Below, piece by piece: positions 1 through 9,603 of a stretch of 64,000 nt of DNA (position 1 is the stretch's first letter; every line of letters starts with the position of its first letter). The stretch spans positions 186,001 through 250,000 of the forward strand of contig NZ_JAKSYE010000085.1 of NCBI RefSeq assembly GCF_022829685.1. The letters run 5' to 3'. The notes under the pieces were generated by a model. It had not been told where the DNA came from and did no database searches. It saw only the letters and a program-made list of their open reading frames with translations. A program made the translations under genes and the position numbers. This stretch comes from Methylobacterium sp. E-045. GTDB taxonomy: Bacteria; Pseudomonadota; Alphaproteobacteria; Rhizobiales; Beijerinckiaceae.

Positions 1-585
1 GATGAACCCGGCGATCATCGCCGCATCCGCGGCGTCGATCACAGCCCTGGTGCCGACGAGGCTGGCGATGACGCCGCCCCGGTCGATGTCTCCGAGCAGG
101 ATCACGGGCGTGTCGGTGGCCCGTGCGAAGCCCATATTGGCGATGTCGCCCCGGCGCAGGTTGACCTCGGAAGCCGAGCCGGCGCCTTCCACGATCACAA
201 GATCGGCCTGAGCCTTCAGGTGCGAAAAACTCTCCAGCACGGATGCCAGGAGGCGTGGTTTCCACGACTGGTAATCCCTGGCCTTCGCCGTACCGACCAT
301 CCGGCCCTGGACTACCACCTGCGAGCCGGTCTCGCTCTGGGGCTTCAGCAGCACCGGGTTCATATGGATGGAAAGCGCCGCGCGGCAGGCCCGCGCCTGC
401 AGCGCCTGGGCTCGGCCGATCTCGCCGCCATCGGCGGTGACGGCAGCGTTGTTCGACATGTTCTGTGGCTTGAACGGCCTCACGGCGAAGCCGCGCCGCG
501 TGAAGGCGCGGCACAGGCCGGCCACGATCAGCGACTTGCCGACATCCGAGCCGGTGCCCTGGATCATGATGGCACGGGCGGTCAT
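1..585 (-). CDS. cobQ: Cobyric acid synthase CobQ (5' part, truncated by window edge)
   Basis: The first 195 codons of a glutamine-dependent cobyric acid synthase, which amidates the b, d, e and g side chains of adenosylcobyrinic acid a,c-diamide. The N-terminus shows the dethiobiotin-synthetase-like ATP site GTGSDVGKS at residues 10-18, then [10 protein letters not shown] and [16 protein letters not shown], all hallmarks of CobQ. The C-terminal glutaminase domain lies beyond the left edge. The start is the ATG at 585. It is read in the same direction as cobU, cobO and the UbiC-like gene upstream, with about 58 bp separating it from the latter. Identification is firm; only the 3' end is missing. 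Confidence 0.95.
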   Translation of the reverse strand, partial: MTARAIMIQGTGSDVGKSLIVAGLCRAFTRRGFAVRPFKPQNMSNNAAVTADGGEIGRAQALQARACRAALSIHMNPVLLKPQSETGSQVVVQGRMVGTAKARDYQSWKPRLLASVLESFSHLKAQADLVIVEGAGSASEVNLRRGDIANMGFARATDTPVILLGDIDRGGVIASLVGTRAVIDAADAAMIAGFI

Positions 586-643
586 GCGATCAGGTCTCGC
601 CGGGTGTGCCGATGGAACATCGGCGAGCCCTAGCACGGTCGCG

Positions 644-1351
644 TCAGGGCCGCGACGGCGGGGCCGCGCCGCAGGCGGGGTCGGCAGGCCGCGCAGCCCG
701 ATAAAAATCGAGGATGGCAGAGCCGTAGGTTTCCACCACCTCCGAGAACGGCACTCGCTCCGCCGTGAACAGGACGGCGCGATGGCTGAACAGGCGATCG
801 GGAATCGCGAGATCGCCGCAAACGGATGCGGCCGGAGGGGCCTGGTCCCAACCGGGCGGCAGGGGCTGCCAGAGACGGTCTGCCCCGAGGGTCTGGCGGG
901 TGGTGCCCAGCGCCTGGACCGCCCTGCCGAACGGTGTGTCCGTGGTCTCGAGCAGGCGGTTCATCTCCGGCGTCAGCCGCTCGGGCACGTACCAATTGTC
1001 GGCTTCCGAGAGGACGTGGTCGCCACAGGCGAGCCGCACCCGGCGATATTTCAGCGGCGTCTCCGGCCCGGCTTGGAGCCGCTGGCGTGTCTCCTGGGAC
1101 GCTGGCTTCTCCACCCCCCTCAGCAGCGTCGCCGTGAGTCGCGGGACCTCCGCCATGCCGTGCTCGGAACACCAGCCCTCCAGCGTCGCCGTAGCGCTTC
1201 GGCTCGCCAGGAGCCGCGCGTTCAGCCCCTCCATCACCGCCAGCGCCTCGACGCGGCCGAGATAGGTGTCCGGCCAGGACGTCACGGGTTGGGCGGAGGC
1301 TGCCGTCGCCATTATGGCAAGAAGACCGAACGAAAAGTGGGCAGTCCGCAT
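644..1351 (-). CDS. Secreted chorismate-lyase-like (UbiC-fold) protein
   Basis: A 235-residue protein of uncertain function. Residues 1-22 look like a cleavable signal peptide ending in ASA. The rest resembles the chorismate pyruvate-lyase fold: a strand pair around [19 protein letters not shown], then a segment ending [18 protein letters not shown], which parallels the substrate-binding part of UbiC. UbiC is normally cytoplasmic, so export argues against ubiquinone biosynthesis; the fold may have been reused for binding another ligand. The ATG overlaps the cobO stop by one base (TGATG), so it is probably translationally coupled to cobO. The fold call rests on pattern similarity only. Confidence 0.7.
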   Translation of the reverse strand: MRTAHFSFGLLAIMATAASAQPVTSWPDTYLGRVEALAVMEGLNARLLASRSATATLEGWCSEHGMAEVPRLTATLLRGVEKPASQETRQRLQAGPETPLKYRRVRLACGDHVLSEADNWYVPERLTPEMNRLLETTDTPFGRAVQALGTTRQTLGADRLWQPLPPGWDQAPPAASVCGDLAIPDRLFSHRAVLFTAERVPFSEVVETYGSAILDFYRAARPADPACGAAPPSRP

Positions 1352-1971
1352 CAGAACTCTATTCCCTCCTGCGCCTTCACGCCGGCCGAGAAATGGTGCT
1401 TCACGCTGCCCATCTCCGTGACGAGGTCGGCTGCCGCGATGAGGGCCGGCTTGGCGTTGCGGCCGGTGACGATGACGTGGAGATCGGGCCGGCGTGCGCG
1501 GAAGGCCGCCACCACGGCGTCCACGGGCAGGTAATCGTAGCGCAGGGCGATGTTGAGCTCGTCGAGGAGGACGAGGCGGATGGTCGGGTCGGCCATCAGT
1601 TCCTCGGCCTTGGCCCAGGCGTGCTCGGCGGCGGCGATGTCGCGGGCCTTGTCCTGCGTCTCCCAGGTGAAGCCCTCGCCGAGCGTATGCCACTCGATCC
1701 GGTCGCCGAAGGCCTTCAGCGCGTGCTTCTCGCCCGTGTCCCAGGCGCCCTTGATGAACTGGACCACGCCGACCCGCCAGCCATGGCCGAGCGCCCGCAG
1801 GGCGAGGCCGAGACCGGCCGTGGTCTTGCCCTTGCCGGGGCCGGTATTGACGATGAGAAGCCCCTTCTCGATCGTCTTGCCCGCCACCTCGGCGTCCTGG
1901 ACGGCCTTGCGCCTCTCCATCTTCTCGCGGTGCCGGTCGGCCTCCGGATCGCTGATGTCTGGGTCGCTCAT
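1351..1971 (-). CDS. cobO: Cob(I)yrinic acid a,c-diamide adenosyltransferase
   Basis: CobO/CobA-type corrinoid adenosyltransferase of 206 residues. It transfers the 5'-deoxyadenosyl group of ATP to Co(I) corrinoid. The P-loop is GPGKGKT at residues 44-50, followed by the family block VVQFIKGAW and the Walker-B-like LVLLDELNIALRYDYL. A longer open frame extends upstream, but the ATG at 1971 overlaps the cobU stop by four bases (ATGA) and gives the usual family length. It lies between cobU and the UbiC-like gene, in line with cobQ. Confidence 0.97.
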   Translation of the reverse strand: MSDPDISDPEADRHREKMERRKAVQDAEVAGKTIEKGLLIVNTGPGKGKTTAGLGLALRALGHGWRVGVVQFIKGAWDTGEKHALKAFGDRIEWHTLGEGFTWETQDKARDIAAAEHAWAKAEELMADPTIRLVLLDELNIALRYDYLPVDAVVAAFRARRPDLHVIVTGRNAKPALIAAADLVTEMGSVKHHFSAGVKAQEGIEF

Positions 1972-2501
1972 GCGGCTGCTCCGGATTGGGGTTTCACGAT
2001 CATCGGCAGTCCCGCCACCATGAAGACCACATGCTCGGCCCGCGCGGCGAGGCGCTGGTGCAGGCGACCCGCCGAATCGCGGAAGCGGCGGGCGAGCGCG
2101 TTGTCCGGCACGATACCGAGCCCAACCTCGTTGCCCACCAGCACTACCGGCCCCGGCACACGGTCGCAGGCCTCGATCAGGGCGACGGTCGCGGCCTCGA
2201 TATCGGCCTCGGACAGGATCAGGTTGGTGAGCCACAGGGTGAGGCAATCGACCAGGACAGGCCCGTCCGAGGCGGCGACGGCCTCGGGGAGATCGATCGG
2301 GACGTCCCGCGTGGTCCATCCGGCCGAACGGCGCGTCCGGTGGAGGGCGATGCGCTCGCGCATCTCGTCGTCCCAGGCCTGCGCTGTAGCGAGGTAGAGC
2401 CAGGGCGCCGGGCAGGATTCGATCAGGCGCTCCGCGTGCAGGCTCTTGCCCGAGCGCGCGCCGCCGAGGACCAGGGTCAAGCGTGGGGAAGGCTGCCGCA
2501 T
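1968..2501 (-). CDS. cobU: Bifunctional adenosylcobinamide kinase / adenosylcobinamide-phosphate guanylyltransferase
   Basis: CobU (CobP) of 177 residues. It phosphorylates adenosylcobinamide and then attaches GMP, activating it for nucleotide-loop assembly. The P-loop GGARSGKS is at residues 13-20, followed by LYLATAQAWDDEMRERIALHR, DCLTLWLTNL and VGNEVGLGIVP, all characteristic. The start ATG at 2501 removes an implausible 210-residue extension that runs back through the riboswitch region. It is divergent from cbtB; the intergenic DNA carries the cobalamin riboswitch on the other strand, so its own control is not evident from sequence. Confidence 0.96.
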   Translation of the reverse strand: MRQPSPRLTLVLGGARSGKSLHAERLIESCPAPWLYLATAQAWDDEMRERIALHRTRRSAGWTTRDVPIDLPEAVAASDGPVLVDCLTLWLTNLILSEADIEAATVALIEACDRVPGPVVLVGNEVGLGIVPDNALARRFRDSAGRLHQRLAARAEHVVFMVAGLPMIVKPQSGAAA

Positions 2502-2589
2502 GTCTCCCTTTAGCGCGAAAACGCCCTGCCCCGTCAAAGGCGGTAAAACGCTGCGGCAGCGCGTTGTCAGCGCTCCCGCGAGCGCGTAG

Positions 2590-2765
2590 AAGCGAGGTTC
2601 GGACGGTGCCCCGGCGACGGGGTGAAAAGGGAATGCGGTGAGGGCTGGCACCTGAAACCGCGGCTGCCCCCGCAACTGTGAGCGGAGACGGGCCTGCCAT
2701 CGGCCACTGGAGCAATCCGGGAAGGCGGCAGGACCGGACGACCCGCGAGCCAGGAGACCTGCCTT
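2590..2765 (+). promoter_or_regulatory. Cobalamin riboswitch
   Basis: All hallmark blocks of the adenosylcobalamin riboswitch occur in order on the plus strand: GGTGCC, GGGGTGAAAAGGGAA, GGTGAGG, GCCCCCGCAACTGT, CCACTG, GGGAAGGC and the terminal B12 box GCGAGCCAGGAGACCTGCC. It sits about 70 bp upstream of cbtB, so it should repress cobalt uptake (cbtBA) and probably the downstream cob genes when cobalamin is plentiful. No obvious T-rich terminator follows, so control is likely at translation or through Rho. Confidence 0.97.
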
Positions 2766-2834
2766 CCGAAGGGGACATCGTCCTCCCGCTCGATCCTCGA
2801 ACGCCGCCGGCGGGGCGGCTGGAGACTTGATATC

Positions 2835-3011
2835 ATGACGACCAACACGCTCGTCCTCACCGGCACCCGCAGCAACGAGCGTCTCGGCGCCGTGCTCATG
2901 GCCGCCTTCCTCGGCCTCGGCCTCGTGTTCATGGTGGGCTTCGCCCCGGCAATGGCGCTGCACAACGCGGCTCACGACTTCCGGCACGCCCAGAATTTCC
3001 CCTGCCACTGA
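2835..3011 (+). CDS. cbtB: Cobalt transporter subunit CbtB
   Basis: A 58-residue membrane protein with one hydrophobic segment (about residues 18-38). The His-rich C-terminus, HNAAHDFRHAQNFPCH, is the signature of CbtB. CbtB works with CbtA in a predicted B12-regulated cobalt uptake system; the histidines probably bind the metal. It lies immediately after the cobalamin riboswitch and 31 bp before cbtA, the standard arrangement. The ATG at 2835 follows a GGAG-containing leader. Confidence 0.95.
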   Translation: MTTNTLVLTGTRSNERLGAVLMAAFLGLGLVFMVGFAPAMALHNAAHDFRHAQNFPCH

Positions 3012-3042
3012 CCGCCTCGCGCTCAGGCAGGATCCAAGACTC

Positions 3043-3822
3043 ATGATTATCCGACTCGTGTCGGCGGCCCTGGTCGCCGGCTTCCTCGCGGCTGTCGTCG
3101 CCACGGGCTTGCAGCTCGCCCTCACCTCGCCGCTGATCATCGCGGCCGAGCGTTACGAGAGCGGCGAGGCCACGGCACCCGCGGCACAGTGGATGCCGCG
3201 CGGCGCCTCGCCGGCTTCCCTCATCGTGCCCGTCCATTCGAGCCACGACCACGGAGGCAAGAGCGACAGCGTCGAAGGCGGCGAGGTCGCTCCGGCCTGG
3301 CAACCCGGCCCAGGCCTGCCGCGCATGGTCTTCACCGCCCTCGCCACCCTCGTCGGCGGCGTCGGCTATGCCCTGCTGCTGGGCGCGGTACTCATCGCCT
3401 GCGGAAGGGAGCCTAACCCGGAGACGGGCCTGCGCTTCGCCATCGCGGGCTTCCTCGCGGTCGCCCTCGCCCCGGCCCTGGGTCTCCCGCCGGAATTGCC
3501 CGGCATGGAGGCGGCCCCGCTCGCCGAACGCCAGTTCTGGTGGATCATGACCGCGGCCGCCACCGCCATGGGGCTCTACCTCATCGCGATCCGCCGCTCC
3601 CCCATCGCCATCGCGGGAGGGATCGTGCTCCTCGTCGCACCGCATCTTGCCGGGGCACCGGAGACGAGCCACACCGCCTCCGCCCTGCCGCCGGGCTATG
3701 CGGCGCAGTTCGCGGCGCGTTCGCTCGGCATCGCCTTCGTGTTCTGGGCGGTGATCGGCCTCGCCTTCGGCTGGGCCTGGAACAGCGTCGGGCGCAAGAG
3801 CCCGGCGATGTCCGATGCCTGA
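3043..3822 (+). CDS. cbtA: Cobalt transporter subunit CbtA
   Basis: A 259-residue integral membrane protein with about five to six hydrophobic helices, the first at residues 5-25. A His-rich loop with HSSHDHGG lies between the first two helices. This matches CbtA, the partner of CbtB, proposed to import cobalt. It is riboswitch-controlled through the leader upstream of cbtB and overlaps the following DUF1636 gene by 8 bp. The function of CbtAB rests on genomic context in the literature rather than detailed biochemistry. Confidence 0.93.
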   Translation: MIIRLVSAALVAGFLAAVVATGLQLALTSPLIIAAERYESGEATAPAAQWMPRGASPASLIVPVHSSHDHGGKSDSVEGGEVAPAWQPGPGLPRMVFTALATLVGGVGYALLLGAVLIACGREPNPETGLRFAIAGFLAVALAPALGLPPELPGMEAAPLAERQFWWIMTAAATAMGLYLIAIRRSPIAIAGGIVLLVAPHLAGAPETSHTASALPPGYAAQFAARSLGIAFVFWAVIGLAFGWAWNSVGRKSPAMSDA

Positions 3823-4237
3823 CGAGGACATCCAGGCCGCTCACCAGGTCGTACTCTACGTATGCGCCACCTGCCGCTTGGCCGGCGACACCTCCGAGCC
3901 CCGCGCCGGGGCCCGCCTGGTCTCGGCGCTGCGCGATGCGGTGGCGGAAGCCGGCACCGCCGGCGTCGCGGTCGAGAGCGTCGACTGCCTCTCGGTCTGC
4001 AAGCGTCCCTGCACCGTCGCGGTGGCGTCGGAGGGTCGCTGGACCTACGTCTACGGCGACCTCGACCCGATCGAGTCCGCCAAGACCATCCTCGCGGGCA
4101 TCGGCCTGTATGCGGAGACCCCGGACGGTCTCGTGCCCTGGAAGGCGCGGCCGGAAGCGTTCCGCAAAGGCGTCGTCGCCCGCATTCCCCCATTTCCTCC
4201 GCCCAGCGCGGACAGAATTTCGGATGCAGCCGAATGA
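3815..4237 (+). CDS. DUF1636 ferredoxin-like metal-binding protein
   Basis: A 140-residue protein of the DUF1636 family. It shows a C-x2-C pair at residues 17 and 20 and three further cysteines at 58, 62 and 66 (DCLSVCKRPC), resembling thioredoxin-fold [2Fe-2S] ferredoxins. DUF1636 proteins commonly lie beside cobW in B12 loci. Here the gene overlaps cbtA by 8 bp and the cobW start by 4 bp (ATGA), placing it between cobalt uptake and a metallochaperone GTPase. A role as electron donor or metal carrier for cobalt insertion is an inference. Confidence 0.88.
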   Translation: MPDEDIQAAHQVVLYVCATCRLAGDTSEPRAGARLVSALRDAVAEAGTAGVAVESVDCLSVCKRPCTVAVASEGRWTYVYGDLDPIESAKTILAGIGLYAETPDGLVPWKARPEAFRKGVVARIPPFPPPSADRISDAAE

Positions 4238-5268
4238 GCATCGTCGAGAAGATCCCCTGCACCATCGTCACCGGCTTCCTCGGTGCGGGTAAGACGACCC
4301 TGGTGCGCCACCTCGTGGAGAATGCCGGCGGCCGGCGGCTCGCCATCATCGTCAACGAGTTCGGCGATATCGGCTTCGACGGGTCGTTCCTCGCCGCCTG
4401 CGGCATCGAGGGCTGCCAGGACGAGGACATCGTGGAGCTTGCCAACGGCTGCATCTGCTGCACCGTGGCCGACGATTTCGTCCCCGCCCTCAACAAGCTC
4501 CTCGACCGGACGGACCCGCCCGAGCACATCCTCATCGAGACCTCGGGCCTCGCGTTGCCCAAGCCTCTGGTCCAGGCTTTCCATTGGCCGGCGATCCGAT
4601 CGCGGGTGACGGTGGACGGGGTGATCGCGGTGATCGACGGCCCCGCCGTAGCGGCCGGCTTCTTCGCCGACGATCCGGAGGCCCTCGCCGCCCAGCGCGC
4701 CGATGATGCCAGCGTCGACCACGACAACCCGCTCGAAGAGGTGTTCGAGGACCAACTCCTCTGCGCCGACCTCGTCGTGATGAACAAGGCCGACCTCCTC
4801 GACGAAGTCGGCAAGGCCAAGGTCCGCGCCGAGGTCGAGCGCCAGTTGCCTCGCGCGGTGAAGATGGTCGAATCCGAGCACGGTCGCCTGGACCCGCGCG
4901 TGATCCTCGGCCTCGGCGCCGCCGCCGAGGACGATCTCGACGCCCGCCCTTCCCATCACGGCGAGGGCGAGGACCACGATCACGACGATTTCGACTCCGT
5001 CGCGATCCCCGTGCCGGCCGCGGCGAGCGCCGAGGATCTCGCCGCTCGCGTCGCCCGCGCCGCCGAGACCAGCGGCGTCCTGCGGATCAAGGGCTTCGCC
5101 GAGGTCACCGGCAAGCCGATGCGCCTCGTGGTCCAGGGCGTCGGCGCCCGGATCGCCCATCATTACGACCGCCCCTGGCGGGCGAGCGAGAACCGCGACG
5201 GCCGACTCGTGGTGATCGGCCTCAAGGGCTTCGACCAGGGGGCGGTGGCGACCGCCCTGGCGGGGTGA
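4234..5268 (+). CDS. cobW: Cobalamin biosynthesis metallochaperone GTPase CobW
   Basis: A 344-residue G3E-family GTPase. Walker A GFLGAGKTT is at residues 14-22, the metal-binding CxCC motif NGCICC at 71-76, and the guanine specificity motif NKAD in the middle. A His/Asp-rich insertion (HHGEGEDHDHDD) precedes the CobW C-terminal domain. CobW is thought to deliver Co(II) to the CobNST chelatase, and cobN is two genes downstream. The ATG at 4234 overlaps the DUF1636 stop; the longer frame upstream is a shadow of that gene. Confidence 0.97.
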   Translation: MSIVEKIPCTIVTGFLGAGKTTLVRHLVENAGGRRLAIIVNEFGDIGFDGSFLAACGIEGCQDEDIVELANGCICCTVADDFVPALNKLLDRTDPPEHILIETSGLALPKPLVQAFHWPAIRSRVTVDGVIAVIDGPAVAAGFFADDPEALAAQRADDASVDHDNPLEEVFEDQLLCADLVVMNKADLLDEVGKAKVRAEVERQLPRAVKMVESEHGRLDPRVILGLGAAAEDDLDARPSHHGEGEDHDHDDFDSVAIPVPAAASAEDLAARVARAAETSGVLRIKGFAEVTGKPMRLVVQGVGARIAHHYDRPWRASENRDGRLVVIGLKGFDQGAVATALAG

Positions 5269-6206
5269 GCGCGTTGGCGGCCCGGACGGTCCGGCGGATC
5301 CCGGCGCGCGGGTGCCGCCGCCTCGTGGCCGCGTCCGGCCTGGCGGCTCTCGCGGCGCTCGGTGGCTGCTCGGATTCACGCCCGCCCAAGCAGGAGTTTC
5401 AAGCCTCTGACAGGCGGGCGATGGCCCGCCTCAATCCGGTCGCCCGTCCGCTGGCTCAGACGAGCGACGTGAAGCTCGCCTATACCCACGACTTGACCAT
5501 CGGATTGCCGCCCCAGCGGGTGACCGCGCATTTCGAAGCCGCGCGCGACCGCTGCCTGAACGAGGCGGCCCTGAAGTGCATCCTCGTCGCCGCGTCGATC
5601 GACGACGGCCAGAGGCCTTCGGGCCGCCCGCAGGCGCAGATCCAGGTCCGGCTGCCTCACGATTCCGTCGTGCCTTTCATGGCCTTCGTCACGGCTCCCC
5701 TCCCCGGCGAGGCGGCGGGCGAGGTCGTGCTCCGGAGCCAGTCGACGCGCGCCGACGATCTCACCGATGCCATCGAGGACGGCGGCCGGCGCTTGGCCCA
5801 GCTCACCGCCTATCGGACCCGCCTCGACGCGATCGCCGCACGGCCGGACCCTCGGGTGGAGGATCTGATCCGCATCGCGCAGGAATTGGCGCAGGTTCAA
5901 TCCCAGATCGAGGAAGCCGACGCCAAGCAGCGCGGCTTGAACCAGCGCGTCGACACGGAGCTCGTCTCCGTCGCCCTGCGTTCCGACGAAGCGCGTGCCG
6001 GGCCCCTCGCCCCCGTGGAGGAGGCATGGGACCAGGCGGGCCAGACCTTCGGTACGAGCGCCGGATCGGCCTTGCGCTTCGTCGTCGCCGGCCTGCCGTG
6101 GCTTCCGCTGGTGCTGGTCGGCCTGCTCCTCCTTCGCGCGCTGTGGCGCCGGCGCGGCGGCCGAAGCGCCGAAACCGGGCGGTCGCCCTTCAAGGCACAG
6201 CCATGA
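5265..6206 (+). CDS. DUF4349-type lipoprotein
   Basis: A 313-residue predicted lipoprotein. The lipobox ends ALGGC with Cys35 as the likely lipidated residue. A central globular part is followed by a helical, coiled-coil-like stretch (about residues 165-235) and a C-terminal transmembrane helix near 270-292 with a basic tail. This layout matches DUF4349 proteins. The GTG start overlaps the cobW stop (GTGA), and cobN begins 13 bp after its end, so it is embedded in the cob operon. DUF4349 has no established role in B12 synthesis. Confidence 0.85.
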   Translation: MSALAARTVRRIPARGCRRLVAASGLAALAALGGCSDSRPPKQEFQASDRRAMARLNPVARPLAQTSDVKLAYTHDLTIGLPPQRVTAHFEAARDRCLNEAALKCILVAASIDDGQRPSGRPQAQIQVRLPHDSVVPFMAFVTAPLPGEAAGEVVLRSQSTRADDLTDAIEDGGRRLAQLTAYRTRLDAIAARPDPRVEDLIRIAQELAQVQSQIEEADAKQRGLNQRVDTELVSVALRSDEARAGPLAPVEEAWDQAGQTFGTSAGSALRFVVAGLPWLPLVLVGLLLLRALWRRRGGRSAETGRSPFKAQP

Positions 6207-6219
6207 CGGCACGCCGCCC

Positions 6220-9200
6220 ATGCATCTGATCCGCGTCGACACGGTCTCCCTCGACGAAGGCGAGGCCGCCATCGATCTGGGCCAGGCGCCCGGCGACATC
6301 GTGTTCCTGTCCTTCACCGATTCCGACCTCTCCGGTATGGCCGGCGCGCATGCGGCCGAGAGGGAAGCGGCGGCGCTGGACCCGGCGGCAGGCGACGTCC
6401 CGACGCTGCGCCTCGCCAAGCTGGCGCGACTGCGCCATCCGATGTCCGTCGATCTCTACGTGGACGGCGTCATCGCGCGCTCGAAGTTCGTGGTCATCCG
6501 CTGTCTCGGCGGCCTCGATTATTGGCGCTACGGCATCGAACGCGCCGCCGCCGCGGCCCGCGCGAACAGCGTGAAGCTTGCCGTGATTCCAGGCTGCGAC
6601 AAACCCGATCCCCGACTCACCGCCTTCTCGACGGTGGCGCCCGACCTGGCGGAGACGCTGGAGGGCTATTGCCGTGCCGGCGGATCCGACAACCTGCGCC
6701 GGATGATCCGGCGCCTCTCCCGCGAGATCGGGCATGCGGTCGAAGCCCTGCCGCCGGTCGCCCTGCCGCGCGGCTTTGCCTGGTGCCCCGGCTGCGGACC
6801 GCTTCCGCACGAAATCGCCCTCGCCGCCGCCGGGCCGGACCGCCCCCTCGCCCTCATCCTGGTCTATCGCTCGGCCGTGCTCGGCGGCGACACCCGCCCC
6901 GTGGCCGACCTCATCGCCGCCCTGGGCGAGCGCGGGATCGGAGCCGTTACCCTCGCACTCGCGAGCCTCAAGGACCCGTCCGCCCTCGATGCCGTGCGGG
7001 CGACGCTCACCGCGCGCAGCCCGGACATCGTCATCGCGGCGACAGCCTTCTCGGCGCGCGAGGATGCCGGCTTCATCCTCGATGCAGCCGACGCTCCCAT
7101 CCTCCAGGCCTATACGATCGGGGCTTCGCGGGAGGCATGGGAAGCCTCGGCACGGGGCATGAATGCCGCCGATCTCGCCATGCAGGTCGCGTTGCCCGAA
7201 TTCGACGGACGGCTTTCCGGTTTTCCGATCTCGTTCAAGGAGGACGGACCGGAGCTCGATGGGTTCAGCGAGCGTCGCGCCGTGCCCTTCCCGGCCGGCA
7301 TCGCGGCCCTTGCCGACCGCGCCTCGGCCTGGATCGCGCTGAAACACCGGCCCCGCGCCATGCGCCGCCTCGCCCTGGTCCTGTCCGACTACCCCGCCCG
7401 AGGCGGCCGGGCCGGCTTCGCCGTGGGACTCGACACGCCGGCGAGCGCGGGAACCATCGCGGAAACGCTGCAGCAGGCCGGCTATTCAATGGGCTCGCTG
7501 CCCGAGCCGGACGCTCTGATGCACGCGCTGACGAAGGAGGCGCCGACCTTCGTGGTCCCGCTTGCGGCCTATCGCGGCTGGCTCGCGGCGCTGTCGCCAG
7601 ACGAGCGCGACACGCTCCATCGACGCTGGGGCGCGCCGGAGGCCGACCCGGTCTGCATCGACGGGGCGTTCCGCTTCGCGATGGTCGTGGCCGCCTCGTC
7701 TTCCCCCCCACGGCCTCGTTCCGAGGTCGGTGATGGGACGAGGGGGCGCCTCGCCGTCTTCCTGCAGCCCGATCGTGGCCGGGCGACCGACCGCAAGGCC
7801 GGGTATCACGACCCCGACGAGCCGCCGACTCACGCCTATCTCGCCTTCCATCTCGGATTGCGGGAGGGGTTCGACGCCCTGATCCACCTCGGCACCCACG
7901 GCACCACCGAATGGCTGCCGGGTAAGGCGGTGGCCCTGTCGCCGGACTGCTGGCCGGCGCGGGCGATCGGGCATCTGCCCGTGATCTACCCGTTCATCGT
8001 CGACGATCCCGGCGAGGCGGCCCCGGTGAAGCGCCGGCTCGGCGGCATCGCGCTGGGCCACCTGACGCCCCAGACCGAATGCGCCGGCTTGACCCCGGAA
8101 GCCGCGCGGCTGCGCGAACTCGTGGAGGAGTATTCCTCGGCCAGCGTCCTCGACCCCCGCCGGGCCGAGATCATCGCCCGCGCGATCCTCGACGATGCGG
8201 CCGATGCCGGACTGCTTTCCGGCGCCGGGATCGACGCCGACACCCCCATGGCCGACGCGCTCACCGCCCTCGACGCACATCTGTGCGACCTCGGCGAGGT
8301 GACCACCCGCGATGGTCTCCATGTGTTCGGATCGGCACCGGACGATGCGCCGGACCCTGTGAAAGCCTGCGCGGCTGCCGAGCGCGAGGGGCTGCTTGCG
8401 GCCCTCGACGGACGCTTCGTTCCCCCTGGCCCCGCCGGCTCGCCCTCGCGGGGCCGCACCGACGTGATGCCCACGGGGCGCAACCTCACCACCCTGGATC
8501 CGCGCAGCCTGCCGACGCGGGCCGCCACCCTGCTCGGCGCGAAAGCCGCCGATGCGGTGGTGCGGCGCTACCTGCAGGACGAGGGCGAGTATCCGGCCCG
8601 CATCGTCATGGATCTCTGGGCCTCCCCGACCCTGCGCACCGGCGGCGAGGATGTGGCCCATGCCCTCGCGCTCATGGGCGTGCGCCCGACCTGGGACCAC
8701 GCCTCCACTCGTGTCACCGGATTCGAAGTGCTGCCGCTCGCCCTCCTCGACCGGCCGAGGATCGACGTTACCCTGCGCGTCTCGGGCGCGTTCCGCGACA
8801 CCTTTCCCGAGACCCTCGCCCTCCTCGCCCGCGCGGCGTCCGCCGTCGCCGAGCGCGATGAGGAGGACGACGAGAATCCCCTCGCCGCCGCGCGACGCCG
8901 GGGGGAGGCTCCCGACCGTGTCTACGGCGCGGCACCCGGCCGCTACGGCGCCGGTGCCGGCGAACTCGCCCTCGATGGAGCCTGGCAGAGCCGCGACGAT
9001 CTCGGCCAAGCCTATCTCGTTGCCACCTCGCATGCCTATGGCGGGACCGAGGACAGGGCCGATGCGGGCTTTGCCGCTCGCGTCGCGCAGGCCGACGCCT
9101 ATGTCCACGCCTTCGACGTCGCCGAGCGCGACCTCCTCGACGGCGACGCCGCGGCCGATGCCATGGGCGGGTTCTCCGCCGCCGCCGCCCTCGGCGGCCG

Positions 9201-9603
9201 CGCGCCCGCGCTGTACAGCCTCGACGTCGCCGACCCAGAGAAGCCCAAGGCGCGGACCGCCCGCGAGGATGCGGCGCGCCTCATCCGTGCCAAGCTCGCG
9301 AACCCGCGCTGGATCGCGGCGCAGCTGCGCCATGGCTATCGCGGCGTCCAGGAACTGGCGCAGGGGATCGACACGGTCTTCGTCCTCGCCGCCGCCACGA
9401 ACGCCATCTCCGACGCCGATCTCGACCGTCTCTACGGCGCGATGATCGCCGATCTCGACACGTTCGATGCCTTGCGCGCGGCCAATCCCGATGCCGCCCG
9501 CGCCATCCTCGAACGGTTCGACGAAGCGCGCCGGCGCGGCCTCTGGACCACCCGCCGCAACGCCATGGCCGCCGACGAGCTGATGCCGGAGGCCGCCGAA
9601 TGA
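6220..9603 (+). CDS. cobN: Cobaltochelatase subunit CobN
   Basis: The large, 1127-residue subunit of the ATP-dependent aerobic cobaltochelatase, which inserts Co(II) into hydrogenobyrinic acid a,c-diamide together with CobS and CobT (not in this window). The chelatase core is evident in [20 protein letters not shown] and [18 protein letters not shown]. The ATG at 6220 gives the usual length; the longer frame upstream overlaps the lipoprotein. An oddity is an insertion at about residues 490-508, just before the FLQPDRG block, encoded by an inverted repeat (7694-7743). It overlaps cobG by 4 bp. Confidence 0.96.
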   Translation: MHLIRVDTVSLDEGEAAIDLGQAPGDIVFLSFTDSDLSGMAGAHAAEREAAALDPAAGDVPTLRLAKLARLRHPMSVDLYVDGVIARSKFVVIRCLGGLDYWRYGIERAAAAARANSVKLAVIPGCDKPDPRLTAFSTVAPDLAETLEGYCRAGGSDNLRRMIRRLSREIGHAVEALPPVALPRGFAWCPGCGPLPHEIALAAAGPDRPLALILVYRSAVLGGDTRPVADLIAALGERGIGAVTLALASLKDPSALDAVRATLTARSPDIVIAATAFSAREDAGFILDAADAPILQAYTIGASREAWEASARGMNAADLAMQVALPEFDGRLSGFPISFKEDGPELDGFSERRAVPFPAGIAALADRASAWIALKHRPRAMRRLALVLSDYPARGGRAGFAVGLDTPASAGTIAETLQQAGYSMGSLPEPDALMHALTKEAPTFVVPLAAYRGWLAALSPDERDTLHRRWGAPEADPVCIDGAFRFAMVVAASSSPPRPRSEVGDGTRGRLAVFLQPDRGRATDRKAGYHDPDEPPTHAYLAFHLGLREGFDALIHLGTHGTTEWLPGKAVALSPDCWPARAIGHLPVIYPFIVDDPGEAAPVKRRLGGIALGHLTPQTECAGLTPEAARLRELVEEYSSASVLDPRRAEIIARAILDDAADAGLLSGAGIDADTPMADALTALDAHLCDLGEVTTRDGLHVFGSAPDDAPDPVKACAAAEREGLLAALDGRFVPPGPAGSPSRGRTDVMPTGRNLTTLDPRSLPTRAATLLGAKAADAVVRRYLQDEGEYPARIVMDLWASPTLRTGGEDVAHALALMGVRPTWDHASTRVTGFEVLPLALLDRPRIDVTLRVSGAFRDTFPETLALLARAASAVAERDEEDDENPLAAARRRGEAPDRVYGAAPGRYGAGAGELALDGAWQSRDDLGQAYLVATSHAYGGTEDRADAGFAARVAQADAYVHAFDVAERDLLDGDAAADAMGGFSAAAALGGRAPALYSLDVADPEKPKARTAREDAARLIRAKLANPRWIAAQLRHGYRGVQELAQGIDTVFVLAAATNAISDADLDRLYGAMIADLDTFDALRAANPDAARAILERFDEARRRGLWTTRRNAMAADELMPEAAE

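Noticed and set aside
2929..3831. Minus-strand frame of 300 codons opposite cbtA
   Set aside because: cbtA on the plus strand has clear membrane helices and the cbtB-cbtA context; the minus frame is rich in Arg/Gly/Glu with no recognisable family.
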